Shown: positions 1 through 7,178, counted from the first letter of the stretch. The stretch is 8,946 nt of DNA from Lactobacillus sp. (GCA_003482405.1 DMZB01000291.1:1-8946), one strand, 5' to 3'. Translations and numbers: made by a program. The notes: generated from the sequence alone by a model not told the origin.

Positions 1-30
1 ACGGAGTTTGCTTTTATTTTTGAAAAAAAC

Positions 31-58
31 TTGCAATTACTTTGTCACGCACTATAAT
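31..58 (+). promoter_or_regulatory. Putative promoter of a small upstream transcript
   Basis: A TTGCAA -35 box at 31-36 and a perfect TATAAT -10 box at 53-58 are separated by 16 bases. The transcript would cover the broken small reading frame at 111-239 and end at the terminator at 301-347, so it would be a self-contained unit of roughly 280 nt that does not reach oppD. The sequence TTGTCACG sits between the boxes at 42-49 and recurs twice near 6950. Confidence 0.5.
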
Positions 59-110
59 GATTATAGTTAAAGTACTTAAACACAAACAGTAATGTGACTA
101 ACAAAAAAGC

Positions 111-239
111 GTGAATATTATGCGGAATGATGAAATGAGAGATATGCAATTGATTAGTAATGGTGGTGTTTAGTCTGAATTGGCAATTGATGAGTTAGAA
201 GCAAGCCGTCAATCACGTCATGAACACAAACGTTGGTAA
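111..239 (+). pseudogene. Small reading frame interrupted by an in-frame TAG
   Basis: A frame starting at GTG 111 or ATG 120 gives MRNDEMRDMQLISNGGV and then meets TAG at 171-173. The same frame stays open with SELAIDELEASRQSRHEHKRW to TAA at 237-239. Together this would be a 39-codon charged protein with one nonsense codon. No clear ribosome binding site precedes either start. It lies between a good promoter and a good terminator, which suggests a formerly functional small gene, or an RNA whose coding look is accidental. The first part ends in Gly-Gly-Val, but the residues before it do not match the leaders of the peptide genes at 7179-7880. I do not recognise the family. Confidence 0.3.
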
Positions 240-280
240 TCGGAGAATGTGGATTTGATGATAATTGACCAATTACAGAA

Positions 281-298
281 AATTAAAAATTTTTAATT
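281..298. repeat. 18-bp perfect A/T palindrome
   Basis: AATTAAAAATTTTTAATT is a perfect inverted repeat directly before the terminator stem. In an A+T-rich spacer this may be chance. It might add an A-tract upstream of the hairpin. Confidence 0.4.
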
Positions 299-300
299 CA

Positions 301-347
301 ATCGTTGACACCGGCAAATGAAAGCTGTCGGTGTCAACGATTTTTTT
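301..347 (+). terminator. Strong intrinsic terminator
   Basis: A 13-bp perfect stem (301-313 paired with 329-341, ATCGTTGACACCG and its complement) encloses a 15-base loop and runs into a tract of seven T. It closes the small upstream unit and insulates the opp promoter from it. Confidence 0.9.
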
Positions 348-411
348 ATGCCATCAAATCGCCGTATGACTGAAATTGTGGCGAACTCTATCGTTTGAAA
401 GGGTGACTGAC

Positions 412-426
412 TATTAGTGACTAATA
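412..426. promoter_or_regulatory. Operator-like palindrome upstream of the opp promoter
   Basis: TATTAGT-G-ACTAATA is a perfect 7+7 bp dyad around one central base. It ends about 30 bases before the opp -35 box, a position suited to an activator or repressor. It does not match the CodY box consensus. The regulator is unknown. Confidence 0.3.
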
Positions 427-456
427 ATATGCAAATAATTGCGGTTGTATTTCTCC

Positions 457-485
457 TTGTAAATTAGAATTTGATTAGTTATACT
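457..485 (+). promoter_or_regulatory. Putative promoter of the opp operon
   Basis: TTGTAA (457-462) and TATACT (480-485) are separated by exactly 17 bases. Transcription would start near 492, leaving a 5' leader of about 95 nt before oppD. This is the best sigma-A-type promoter between the upstream terminator and oppD. Confidence 0.6.
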
Positions 486-587
486 CTGTCTAATGACTTT
501 TTAATCTTTAACAAGAGAACTGTGTTCATCATACATAACGGGCAATGTTTGATGCACTTGAATGCGGTCAAGAAATGAGGGAGTAGC

Positions 588-1595
588 ATGGCAGAAGAAG
601 AAAACCATTTTCTAAAAATCGAAGACGTCAGTACAGCCTTTAAGATTCAGGGTAAGTATTACCCAGCTGTATCTGACGTCTCTTTAGATATCCACAATGA
701 CGAAATTGTTGCCATCGTGGGCGAGTCCGGATGTGGTAAGAGTACCTTAGCAACGACAATCATGGGCCTGCATGATCCTGCCGAAACTAAAATCGGCGGC
801 ACCATTGAGTTTGAAGGTCAGGATTTACTCAAACTCAATGAAGATCAAATGAATAAAATTCGTGGTGCCAAAATCGGCATGATCTTCCAAGACCCCTTAT
901 CAGCGTTGAATCCGTTGAAGCGGATTGGTGCTCAAATTCAGGAAGGTTTGGATTATCACACTAAAATGACTGAGGCTGAAAAAAAGGCCCGCGTTTTGGA
1001 ATTGGTTAACCAAGTTGGAATCCCACATCCAGAGCGAGTTATCCGTCAGTTCCCTCATGAATTATCTGGCGGTATGCGCCAACGTGTGGTTATCGCCATT
1101 GCCATCGCCTGCAAACCCGACCTGATGATTGCCGACGAACCAACGACGGCCTTGGACGTTACGATTCAAGCGCAAATCTTGGACTTATTAAAGGATATCC
1201 AAAAGGAAAACCATGCCGGTATCATCTTAATCACGCATGATTTAGGTGTCGTGGCTGAAACGGCTGATGAAGTTGCGGTTATGTACGCTGGACAGGTTGT
1301 CGAAAAAGGCTCTGCCAAGCAGATTTTTGACAACCCGTTACATCCTTACACACGGTCGTTGTTACGATCAATGCCACAAAAAGACAGTGAAAATGATGAT
1401 CTTTATGTTATTCAGGGTGCTGTTCCTTCATTACAAAAGATGCCTCAAGACGGCTGTAAGTTCGCCCCACGAATCCCTTGGGTTCCAGAAAGCGAACATG
1501 AGGCCCACCCAACAATGCACGAGGTTGAACCTGGACACCGTGTTCGTTGTACTTGCTACAAGAACTTTAAGTTCCAAGACGAAGCTGAAGCTTAG
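588..1595 (+). CDS. oppD: Oligopeptide ABC transporter ATP-binding protein OppD
   Basis: This is one of the two cytoplasmic ATPases that power oligopeptide uptake, working as a heterodimer with OppF on the OppBC channel. All ABC motifs are intact in the 335 residues: Walker [10 protein letters not shown] at 45-53, Q-loop Q101, signature LSGGMRQR at 159-166, Walker B LMIADEP at 179-185 with catalytic E184, D-loop ALD at 188-190 and switch H217. The C-terminal oligopeptide-transporter extension (about 250-335) keeps Cys290, Cys321 and Cys323, but the usual proline-arginine-cysteine reads Pro-Arg-Ile, so a complete four-cysteine iron-sulfur ligand set is absent. From memory this is normal in lactobacilli. 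ATG 588 follows a GAGGGAG ribosome binding site at 577-583. A 13-codon upstream frame (545-586) ends one base before this start. It is the first gene of oppDFBC(A), 15 bases before oppF. Confidence 0.97.
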   Translation: MAEEENHFLKIEDVSTAFKIQGKYYPAVSDVSLDIHNDEIVAIVGESGCGKSTLATTIMGLHDPAETKIGGTIEFEGQDLLKLNEDQMNKIRGAKIGMIFQDPLSALNPLKRIGAQIQEGLDYHTKMTEAEKKARVLELVNQVGIPHPERVIRQFPHELSGGMRQRVVIAIAIACKPDLMIADEPTTALDVTIQAQILDLLKDIQKENHAGIILITHDLGVVAETADEVAVMYAGQVVEKGSAKQIFDNPLHPYTRSLLRSMPQKDSENDDLYVIQGAVPSLQKMPQDGCKFAPRIPWVPESEHEAHPTMHEVEPGHRVRCTCYKNFKFQDEAEA

Positions 1596-1610
1596 AATGG
1601 GGGAGAGTAA

Positions 1611-2564
1611 ATGAGTTTAATTGAAGTAAAAGACTTAGAAGTTCATTACCCGATCCGTTCTGGGTTTTGGAATCGGGTAACAGATGAAGTGTTGGCTGTG
1701 GACGGCATCAGCTTAGATATTGAGGCCGGAGAAACGTATGGTCTTGTTGGAGAATCTGGATCTGGTAAATCAACGACTGGTAAATCAATCGTTGGACTGG
1801 AAAAGCCAACTAAGGGTCAGATCCTGTACAAAGGTAAAGACATCACAAAGCCACGCACTCGGCACGAATTAGATTACAACAAAGACGTACAAATGATCTT
1901 TCAAGATTCACTCTCTAGCCTGAATCCACGAAAAAGAATTGAAGATATTATTGCCGAACCAATGCGTAACTTTGAACATTTAGATAAAGAACAAGAAAAA
2001 TTAAGAGTTTTACAATTATTGGATATTGTTGGTCTTGATCCCGATGCTTTATATAAATATCCGCATCAATTCTCAGGTGGCCAGCGTCAACGTATTGGGG
2101 TAGCTCGGGCCGTTGCGACAAATCCTAAGTTGATTGTAGCCGATGAACCAGTTTCCGCTCTGGATCTATCTGTTCAGGCTCAGGTTTTGAATTTTATGAA
2201 GAAAATTCAAAAAGATTTTGGCATTTCGTATTTATTTATCTCTCATGACTTAGGTGTTGTGCGTCACATGTGTGACAATATTGCAATTATGCACCGTGGT
2301 CGTTTGGTAGAGATTGGCACCCGTGATGATATATATAATCATCCAATGCACATTTACACAAAACGGCTACTTTCAGCTATTCCCGAAACCAGTGTAGAAG
2401 GTCGTGCTGAGGCACGAGCACATCGTGAGGCTGTTGAACGGGAATTTCAAGAGAATCAGGCTCGTTATTATGATAAGGATGGTAAGGTTTTGCCGTTAGT
2501 AGACGTTAGTGCTACTCACAAGGTTGCTTTACCGGAAGATGAAATCGACAAGGAGGACAAGTGA
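1611..2564 (+). CDS. oppF: Oligopeptide ABC transporter ATP-binding protein OppF
   Basis: This is the second ATPase of the importer and partner of OppD. The 317 residues contain Walker A GESGSGKST at 47-55, Q-loop Q98, signature FSGGQRQR at 154-161, Walker B LIVADEP at 174-180 with E179, and switch H212. Both nucleotide sites of the OppD-OppF pair therefore look catalytically complete. The family C-terminal region after about 240 leads into a very charged tail (about 262-317) rich in Glu, Arg and Lys, as often seen in lactic acid bacteria. ATG 1611 is preceded by GGGGGAG at 1599-1605. The gene ends at TGA 2562-2564, one base before the oppB start, so translation of the two is probably coupled. 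Confidence 0.97.
   Translation: MSLIEVKDLEVHYPIRSGFWNRVTDEVLAVDGISLDIEAGETYGLVGESGSGKSTTGKSIVGLEKPTKGQILYKGKDITKPRTRHELDYNKDVQMIFQDSLSSLNPRKRIEDIIAEPMRNFEHLDKEQEKLRVLQLLDIVGLDPDALYKYPHQFSGGQRQRIGVARAVATNPKLIVADEPVSALDLSVQAQVLNFMKKIQKDFGISYLFISHDLGVVRHMCDNIAIMHRGRLVEIGTRDDIYNHPMHIYTKRLLSAIPETSVEGRAEARAHREAVEREFQENQARYYDKDGKVLPLVDVSATHKVALPEDEIDKEDK
2550..2556 (+). promoter_or_regulatory. Ribosome binding site that fixes the oppB start
   Basis: AAGGAGG lies inside the last codons of oppF, nine bases before ATG 2566. It decides for ATG 2566 over the ATG at 2509, which is in the same frame but would add 19 hydrophilic, non-family residues and overlap oppF. Confidence 0.85.
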
Positions 2565-2565
2565 T

Positions 2566-3525
2566 ATGTGGAAAACAGTTTTACGACGTGTCCTCATTAT
2601 GATTCCGGAAATAGTTATTTTAAGCATCTTAGTATTCTTGTTGGCCAAAGCAATGCCTGGCGACCCTTTTACTGGAAGCATTGGACCGCATACGAGCGCG
2701 GCACAAATTCATCAATTAAAAGTACAGGCTGGGCTCTATAATCCTTGGTATCAACAGTACTGGAATTGGGTTGTTCATCTCTTTCATGGCAATCTGGGTA
2801 CTAGTTTTCAGTATCAGGAGCCCGTTACAAGTATCATTGGAGAAAGAGCCGTTAATACGGTGTGGTTAGCTTTGTTCACAATGGTGCTTACTTATGCAAT
2901 TGCCATTCCGATGGGGCTTTATGCGGGTCGTCACCAAAATCAGCTCGGTGACAATATTATTCGTGTGTATACCTTCGTGACTATGGCCATTCCGCCCTTT
3001 GTTATTCTATTAATTTCACTTTGGATCTTTGGCTATGTTTTAGGTTGGTTTCCAACGACTGGTTCAGTGAGCGCTACAGCAAGTGGCACTATGGGAACGA
3101 TCGTATCGCGATTACAACATATTCTATTGCCAGGAATTGTGGCTTCGTTGACTGGTACCGTGAATATTGTTCAGTATTTGCGTTCTGAAGTTATTGATGC
3201 CAAACAATCGGATTACGTTCGGACGGCACGTTCTAAAGGGGTGCCAACGACGGATGTATTTCGACACCATATTTTGAGGAATTCACTATTACCGATTGCA
3301 GCTTTTGCGGGTTATTCAATTACAGGATTATTAGGTGGTTCTGTGATTACTGAAATGATTTTTTCATATCCAGGGATGGGGCTTCTATTCTTGAATTCTA
3401 TTTCTTACCGTGATTACACGGTTATTACTGCATTGGTACTGCTTTATGGATTGTTGAATCTTCTTGGGACGTTACTTTCGGATATCATATTGTCCGTAGT
3501 CGACCCTCGTGTACGAGTTCAGTAG
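2566..3525 (+). CDS. oppB: Oligopeptide ABC transporter permease OppB
   Basis: This is one of the two integral membrane subunits forming the translocation path for oligopeptides. The protein has 319 residues when started at ATG 2566, which gives a typical OppB N-terminus (MWKTVLRRVLIMIPEIVILS). Six hydrophobic segments are visible near 9-29, 98-121, 135-160, 185-203, 243-266 and 287-312. Between 30 and 95 lies the external loop with the family AKAMPGDPF and GNLGTS patterns. The cytoplasmic coupling (EAA) loop is at about 216-243 (DYVRTARSKG... RNSLLP) and should contact an OppD or OppF subunit. The C-terminus DPRVRVQ is usual for the family. It is one base downstream of oppF and 11 bases upstream of oppC. 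Confidence 0.97.
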   Translation: MWKTVLRRVLIMIPEIVILSILVFLLAKAMPGDPFTGSIGPHTSAAQIHQLKVQAGLYNPWYQQYWNWVVHLFHGNLGTSFQYQEPVTSIIGERAVNTVWLALFTMVLTYAIAIPMGLYAGRHQNQLGDNIIRVYTFVTMAIPPFVILLISLWIFGYVLGWFPTTGSVSATASGTMGTIVSRLQHILLPGIVASLTGTVNIVQYLRSEVIDAKQSDYVRTARSKGVPTTDVFRHHILRNSLLPIAAFAGYSITGLLGGSVITEMIFSYPGMGLLFLNSISYRDYTVITALVLLYGLLNLLGTLLSDIILSVVDPRVRVQ

Positions 3526-3536
3526 GGAGGAAAGAA

Positions 3537-4484
3537 ATGTCACAAAATCAACTAGATAATAATTCATCAATTGATAAAAAAGATTTAGAACGACTTTCTA
3601 AAGAGGCTGAAGAAGAAGCCGCACCTTCTTCGTTGCGTATTGTTTGGAATGAATTTAAGGCAGACAAAGTAGCGCTAACGGCTGCCATTATCATCATAGC
3701 TTTTATCCTTTTCGTGACAATTGCTTCGCTATTTATCAACCAAAGGCAAGCAATGGCTACCAACATTATGGATTCATATGATAAGCCGTTTTCTCAATTC
3801 TTACTTGGGACTGATGAAGGTGGACGATCTGTTGCGAAGCAATTAATCATGGGTTCGAAAAACTCTATCGGTATTGCAATTGGTTTAACTGTAATTTCTT
3901 CAACTTTCGGTGTTGTTTTCGGTCTAGTTTCTGGTTACTTTGGTGGAATTGTTGATAATATTATGATGAGGTTTTACGACTTTATGATGATGTTACCTAT
4001 CTTGCTTTTCATCATTGTCGTTGTCACAATAATTCCGAGCTACAATGCAATCACATTGACTTTAATTTTGAGTGTGTTTTATTGGCTTGGCACTGCCCGA
4101 TTGATCCGTGCTAGAACAATGTCTGAATCCAAGAAGGATTACGTCGCAGCATCAAAATCTTCGGGTACAAGTACTATCAAAATTATTTTTCGAGAGATAA
4201 TGCCCAACATTTCATCCTTAATCATTGTTGATACAATGCTATCTTTTGCCGAAAACATTGGGGTTGAAACAACATTGAGCTATTTAGGATTTGGTTTGCC
4301 AAATGGTACACCGTCACTTGGGACAATGATTTCAAATGCGAATGATCCAAATAATATTACACAGTACTGGTGGACTTGGTTGATTGCTGCCATTGAAATT
4401 ATTGTTTTGACCATTTCTATTAGTTACGTCGGACAAGTTCTTCGACGAGCAACAGATGCGTCACAACGGTTAAGCGATGAATAA
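3537..4484 (+). CDS. oppC: Oligopeptide ABC transporter permease OppC
   Basis: This is the second membrane subunit of the importer and pairs with OppB. The 315 residues start with a hydrophilic acidic N-terminal segment (about 1-43), followed by a first membrane helix at about 44-67. The characteristic OppC motif FLLGTDEGGRSV is at 88-99, and further hydrophobic segments lie near 110-133, 145-167, 170-190, 226-240 and 280-300. The coupling loop is at about 201-224 (DYVAASKSSG... FREIMPN). ATG 3537 follows GGGAGG at 3525-3530, which overlaps the oppB stop. The gene closes the tightly packed part of the operon; oppA follows after 121 bases containing a stem-loop. Confidence 0.97.
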   Translation: MSQNQLDNNSSIDKKDLERLSKEAEEEAAPSSLRIVWNEFKADKVALTAAIIIIAFILFVTIASLFINQRQAMATNIMDSYDKPFSQFLLGTDEGGRSVAKQLIMGSKNSIGIAIGLTVISSTFGVVFGLVSGYFGGIVDNIMMRFYDFMMMLPILLFIIVVVTIIPSYNAITLTLILSVFYWLGTARLIRARTMSESKKDYVAASKSSGTSTIKIIFREIMPNISSLIIVDTMLSFAENIGVETTLSYLGFGLPNGTPSLGTMISNANDPNNITQYWWTWLIAAIEIIVLTISISYVGQVLRRATDASQRLSDE

Positions 4485-4526
4485 AAATGAGATTTTTTTA
4501 ATTTTATTCTTTACAAATTCTCATTT
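4485..4526 (+). other. Stem-loop between oppC and oppA
   Basis: AAATGAGA at 4485-4492 pairs with TCTCATTT at 4519-4526, and a few more A-T pairs are possible inside past one mismatch. The stem is A/T-rich and is not followed by a T-tract, so it is a poor terminator. It may protect or process the mRNA and so set different levels of oppDFBC and oppA. Confidence 0.4.
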
Positions 4527-4536
4527 AGGGGTAGAA

Positions 4537-4565
4537 TTGGCTTTGTTAATTATTTGATTCATATT
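4537..4565 (+). promoter_or_regulatory. Weak possible promoter for oppA
   Basis: TTGGCT (4537-4542) and CATATT (4560-4565) are 17 bases apart, each with four of six consensus bases. Binding proteins are needed in excess over the permease, so a separate promoter is plausible. The sequence match alone is weak. Confidence 0.2.
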
Positions 4566-4605
4566 TGCTCATAAGTTTTTGCATTTATTTGGGAGGAATT
4601 AGTAC

Positions 4606-6390
4606 ATGAAGAAAACTAAACTAGCACTTGCTGGAGCCGCTGCGCTTTCCGTAGTAACTTTAGCAGCATGTTCAAATGGAAGTAGTAGCTCATCTCAGCC
4701 TCAGACGGCTGTCAAACTGGCAAAGTCTTATAGTGGATCAGGTACTATTGACAAAAACGCTACCATTAAGGCTGCCGAAGTTAATGATGCCCCATTCAAG
4801 GGTTTGACAGATGAAGCCTTAATTTCAAATACAGAAGACTCAGATGTCTTTTCACCTGGTTTACAAGGATTATTCAACACTGACAAAAACTTCAACTATA
4901 AAAACGGTGGTCCAGCTAACATTAAGTTGAGTCGTTCAGCAAACACCGTAACGATTACACTTCGTAATAATTTGAAATGGTCCGATGGTTCACAAGTTAC
5001 AGCCAAAGATGTCGAATATGCTTATGAAGTGCTTGGGAATAAGGATTCAACTTCACAACAGTTTAGTGCAAATTTGGAAAAAATTAAGGGTATGACTGCT
5101 TACCATAAAGGCAAAGCCTCAACTATTTCAGGCATCGATATGCCTGATGGTGAGAAAGGGAAAAAGGTTGTCATTCATTATACATCCGTAAATCCTGCCA
5201 TGAAACGCTCTGGCAATGGCTTTATTTGGGAGTATGCAGAGCCTTATGAGCATATTAAAAACGTTCCAATTAAGAAGTTGGCTTCTTCTGCTGAAGAACG
5301 CAAAACACCATTGTTCTATGGCCCTTACAAATTGAACAAAGTTGTCGAAGGTGAGTCAACTTCATGGGTACGAAATCCATACTACTGGGGTAAGAAAGCT
5401 AATGCCAAGGCAGTAACAATTAATGTTGTTTCGACCTCGGCCGCTGCTTCAGCCTTTAAGTCACATAAGTACGACTTCACTGTTGGAATTTCAGGTCTTC
5501 CTAGCACGCAATATAAGAATATTAAGAAGTTGAGCGATTACTCAGTTGTTGGTACTCCACAAATGGGATACGGCTATTTGGGCTTTATGGTCGGTCATAT
5601 GGATACTAAGACTGGTATGAACGTGATGGACAAAGACAGTAAAGTGGCTAACAAGAGTTTGCGTCAAGCATTAGCATACGCTATGAATGTGGATGCAGTT
5701 GAAAAGAAGTTTGGTAACGGCTTAGGCAAACGTGCCACGACTTTGATTCCTAGCGCCTTTAACGATTATCACGACAAAGATGCAAAAGGCTTCCCACTGA
5801 ACATTAAAAAAGCTAACAAGTTGTTAGATGACGCTGGCTACAAGAAGAAGGGCAAGTGGCGTCAAACTCCTGATGGTAAAAAGTTAGTCTTGCATTTTGC
5901 AGCCATGAAATCTAGCACTACACACGATCAGGAAATCCAAAACTATCTTCAACAGTGGCATAAGATTGGATTGGACGTTAAGTTGACTGGTGGTAAGACT
6001 ATGGAAATGAATGCCTTCTATGACGACATTCAGGCTCCAAAGCCCCCTAAGGATGTTGATTTCTTTGAAGCTGCATGGTCAACTGGCTCGGAACCAACGC
6101 CAACTATGTACACGGCGAATGCGCCATTCAACATGGGTCACTTTGTCTCCAAGAGAAATACTCAGTTAATTAATAACATGAACAATAATAAAGCCTTTAA
6201 GGATTCATATCGTAAGACTCAGTTCAATGATTGGCAACAATACATGAACAAAGAGGCTGCTTATGTTCCTGAAGATGAAACCATGGACTGGACGCCTGTT
6301 AACCATCGTATTAAGAACTACACAGAGAGTCCTGCTCACGCTAATACTAGTTGGGCTGAATACGGTGCAACTTCGGCAAATCCTAAATAA
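4606..6390 (+). CDS. oppA: Oligopeptide-binding lipoprotein OppA
   Basis: This is the extracellular receptor that captures oligopeptides and delivers them to OppBC. The 594-residue protein starts with a lipoprotein signal peptide: basic MKKTK, a hydrophobic core, and the lipobox LAAC at 19-22, so Cys22 should be lipidated and anchored to the membrane. A serine-rich linker follows at about 23-31. The solute-binding family 5 hallmark spans about 116-141 (TITLRNNLKWSDG, then TAKDVEYAYE). Length is slightly above the usual 520-590 range. ATG 4606 is preceded by GGGAGGA at 4591-4597. It is the last gene of the opp locus, ended by the terminator at 6402-6432. Lactic acid bacteria depend on such systems to use milk or plant peptides, and OppA can also import signal peptides. 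Substrate range cannot be read from the sequence. Confidence 0.96.
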   Translation: MKKTKLALAGAAALSVVTLAACSNGSSSSSQPQTAVKLAKSYSGSGTIDKNATIKAAEVNDAPFKGLTDEALISNTEDSDVFSPGLQGLFNTDKNFNYKNGGPANIKLSRSANTVTITLRNNLKWSDGSQVTAKDVEYAYEVLGNKDSTSQQFSANLEKIKGMTAYHKGKASTISGIDMPDGEKGKKVVIHYTSVNPAMKRSGNGFIWEYAEPYEHIKNVPIKKLASSAEERKTPLFYGPYKLNKVVEGESTSWVRNPYYWGKKANAKAVTINVVSTSAAASAFKSHKYDFTVGISGLPSTQYKNIKKLSDYSVVGTPQMGYGYLGFMVGHMDTKTGMNVMDKDSKVANKSLRQALAYAMNVDAVEKKFGNGLGKRATTLIPSAFNDYHDKDAKGFPLNIKKANKLLDDAGYKKKGKWRQTPDGKKLVLHFAAMKSSTTHDQEIQNYLQQWHKIGLDVKLTGGKTMEMNAFYDDIQAPKPPKDVDFFEAAWSTGSEPTPTMYTANAPFNMGHFVSKRNTQLINNMNNNKAFKDSYRKTQFNDWQQYMNKEAAYVPEDETMDWTPVNHRIKNYTESPAHANTSWAEYGATSANPK

Positions 6391-6401
6391 TTTTTGAGTA
6401 G

Positions 6402-6432
6402 AAAAAGGAATCGCAATTTGCGATTCCTTTTT
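6402..6432 (+). terminator. Intrinsic terminator of the opp locus
   Basis: A 14-bp perfect stem (6402-6415 with 6419-6432) with a three-base loop ends in a run of T and begins with a run of A. It separates opp transcription from the peptide region downstream. The A- and T-flanked stem could also stop transcripts arriving from the other side. Confidence 0.93.
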
Positions 6433-6550
6433 TTGTAGTATGAGTGAATATCCGGTGCAAAAAAATAATCGCATGATAACAGACTTTCTATGATTTGTCC
6501 GTGACTATCGGTACAATGGCGTCATTTAACAAATAGATGAGGTTTGTTTG

Positions 6551-6643
6551 ATGCAACGACGTGAAATTATTACTCAAGTTGAACTACTAAAAAGCCACAA
6601 CACAATGGAATTCACAGAACCAATAATGGCAGACAATCAATAA
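6551..6643 (+). CDS. Hypothetical 30-residue micro-ORF, possibly a gene remnant
   Basis: ATG 6551 has a GAGG ribosome binding site at 6539-6542, eight bases upstream, and a TACAAT box at 6512-6517 that could be a -10 element, although no good -35 is seen. The product begins MQRREIITQVELLKSHNTM and is 30 residues long, hydrophilic and probably helical in its first half. The TAA stop overlaps the ATG of the next micro-ORF (TAATG). It may be the 5' end of a decayed gene. I recognise no family. Confidence 0.3.
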   Translation: MQRREIITQVELLKSHNTMEFTEPIMADNQ

Positions 6644-6729
6644 TGGTTCCAAATAAGGCGGTGATTGTGAACAGAGTCAGTGTTTACCTTCTTGTTGCCC
6701 TATTGAAAGTAGCGCTTTATTTTCAGTAA
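6643..6729 (+). CDS. Hypothetical hydrophobic 20-28-residue micro-ORF
   Basis: Starting at ATG 6643, which overlaps the previous stop, the product has 28 residues. Starting at GTG 6667 behind AGGCGG (6655-6660), it has 20. Either form is almost one membrane-spanning helix (VSVYLLVALLKVALYF). It could be a small membrane peptide, a type I toxin-like peptide, or a leftover membrane segment of a lost gene. No homologue is recognised. Confidence 0.25.
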   Translation: MVPNKAVIVNRVSVYLLVALLKVALYFQ

Positions 6730-6771
6730 TCAATCGGTAATTCAATTAATCCAAAGTGCATGATACGAAGA

Positions 6772-6799
6772 TTGAACTGCGACACATCAATGATATAAA
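6772..6799 (+). promoter_or_regulatory. Possible promoter in the spacer
   Basis: TTGAAC (6772-6777) and TATAAA (6794-6799) are separated by 16 bases, and TG at 6791-6792 gives an extended -10. No gene follows directly. It could make a long leader for the peptide genes or belong to a lost gene. Confidence 0.3.
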
Positions 6800-6931
6800 G
6801 ATTGTCCGTCCCAGACCCGTTTTATTTGGGACTGCATGATCTGATTGCTCTGTTTGTTTTATGTGATCGATATAAAATATTTCGTTGGGTTGGTAAATAC
6901 ACACAAATATATTGAAATCAATCAGATTCGG

Positions 6932-6979
6932 AGATCACAAATTAAATTGTCACGGAGAAATTGTCACGTGACGTGATCT
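6932..6979. promoter_or_regulatory. Operator-like repeat array upstream of the peptide promoter
   Basis: An 11-bp sequence, AAATTGTCACG, occurs twice as a direct repeat (6944-6954 and 6958-6968; period 14). The second copy runs into the perfect palindrome GTCACGTGAC (6963-6972). The pair is bracketed by inverted AGATCAC (6932-6938) and GTGATCT (6973-6979). The array ends 13 bases before the TTGACA box at 6993. Paired direct repeats upstream of bacteriocin promoters are usual targets of LytTR-type response regulators, but the sequence and period here differ from the plantaricin and sakacin boxes I know. Confidence 0.45.
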
Positions 6980-6992
6980 GTATAAAAAAAGA

Positions 6993-7021
6993 TTGACATT
7001 AAAAATAAATGATACTAAGAT
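6993..7021 (+). promoter_or_regulatory. Putative promoter of the peptide genes
   Basis: A consensus TTGACA (6993-6998) and TAAGAT (7016-7021) are 17 bases apart. It is the best promoter before the first peptide gene and would give an untranslated leader of about 150 nt. The imperfect -10 fits a promoter that needs an activator bound at the repeats just upstream. Confidence 0.5.
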
Positions 7022-7161
7022 TAATTTATTATTAGATGTCCACAAACACCGGTGTTGTATTCTAATATGATTTACTGATTTAAGTCAGTTATTGGACTGA
7101 AAAACTTTAGCTAACAATTTAAGCCTGTTGACTCAAATTATTGTTTTCCGCTGAATAGGAC

Positions 7162-7169
7162 AAAGGGAG
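7162..7169 (+). promoter_or_regulatory. Ribosome binding site selecting a TTG start
   Basis: AAAGGGAG overlaps the in-frame ATG at 7170, leaving no room for initiation there. TTG 7179 is nine bases downstream and therefore the likely start of the first peptide gene. Confidence 0.6.
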
Positions 7170-7178
7170 ATGCTTGTT

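Larger units (their letters stand above)
6433..7178. other. Long A+T-rich spacer with no convincing large gene
   Basis: No reading frame of normal size is supported on either strand. The stretch holds two micro-ORFs sharing a TAATG overlap (6551-6729), a weak inverted repeat GTCCCA/TGGGAC (6808-6813 with 6827-6832), repeated promoter-like blocks (near 6761, 6791, 6863, 6973 and 7010), a paired-repeat array at 6932-6979, a TTGACA promoter at 6993-7021 and a 12-bp palindrome AACACCGGTGTT at 7045-7056. The look is of an eroded region that has become the control region of the peptide genes. Confidence 0.6.

Noticed and set aside
1..25. Possible right half of a terminator at the window start
   Set aside because: The T-rich segment after ACGGAG could be a terminator's 3' arm, but the left arm lies outside the window and cannot be checked.
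111..173. Gly-Gly in the broken small frame as a fourth double-glycine leader
   Set aside because: The residues before Gly-Gly lack the hydrophobic spacing and the Q-x-K pattern of the other leaders, and the frame stops one residue later.
1246..1614. 122-residue plus-strand frame inside oppD
   Set aside because: It is out of frame within a complete OppD gene and has no matching domain.
6205..6474. 89-residue minus-strand frame over the end of oppA
   Set aside because: It crosses the oppA terminator hairpin and lies opposite coding sequence; no motif supports it.
6808..6832. GTCCCA/TGGGAC hairpin as a riboswitch or terminator
   Set aside because: Only six base pairs with a 13-base loop, no T-tract, and no T-box or other riboswitch core motif.
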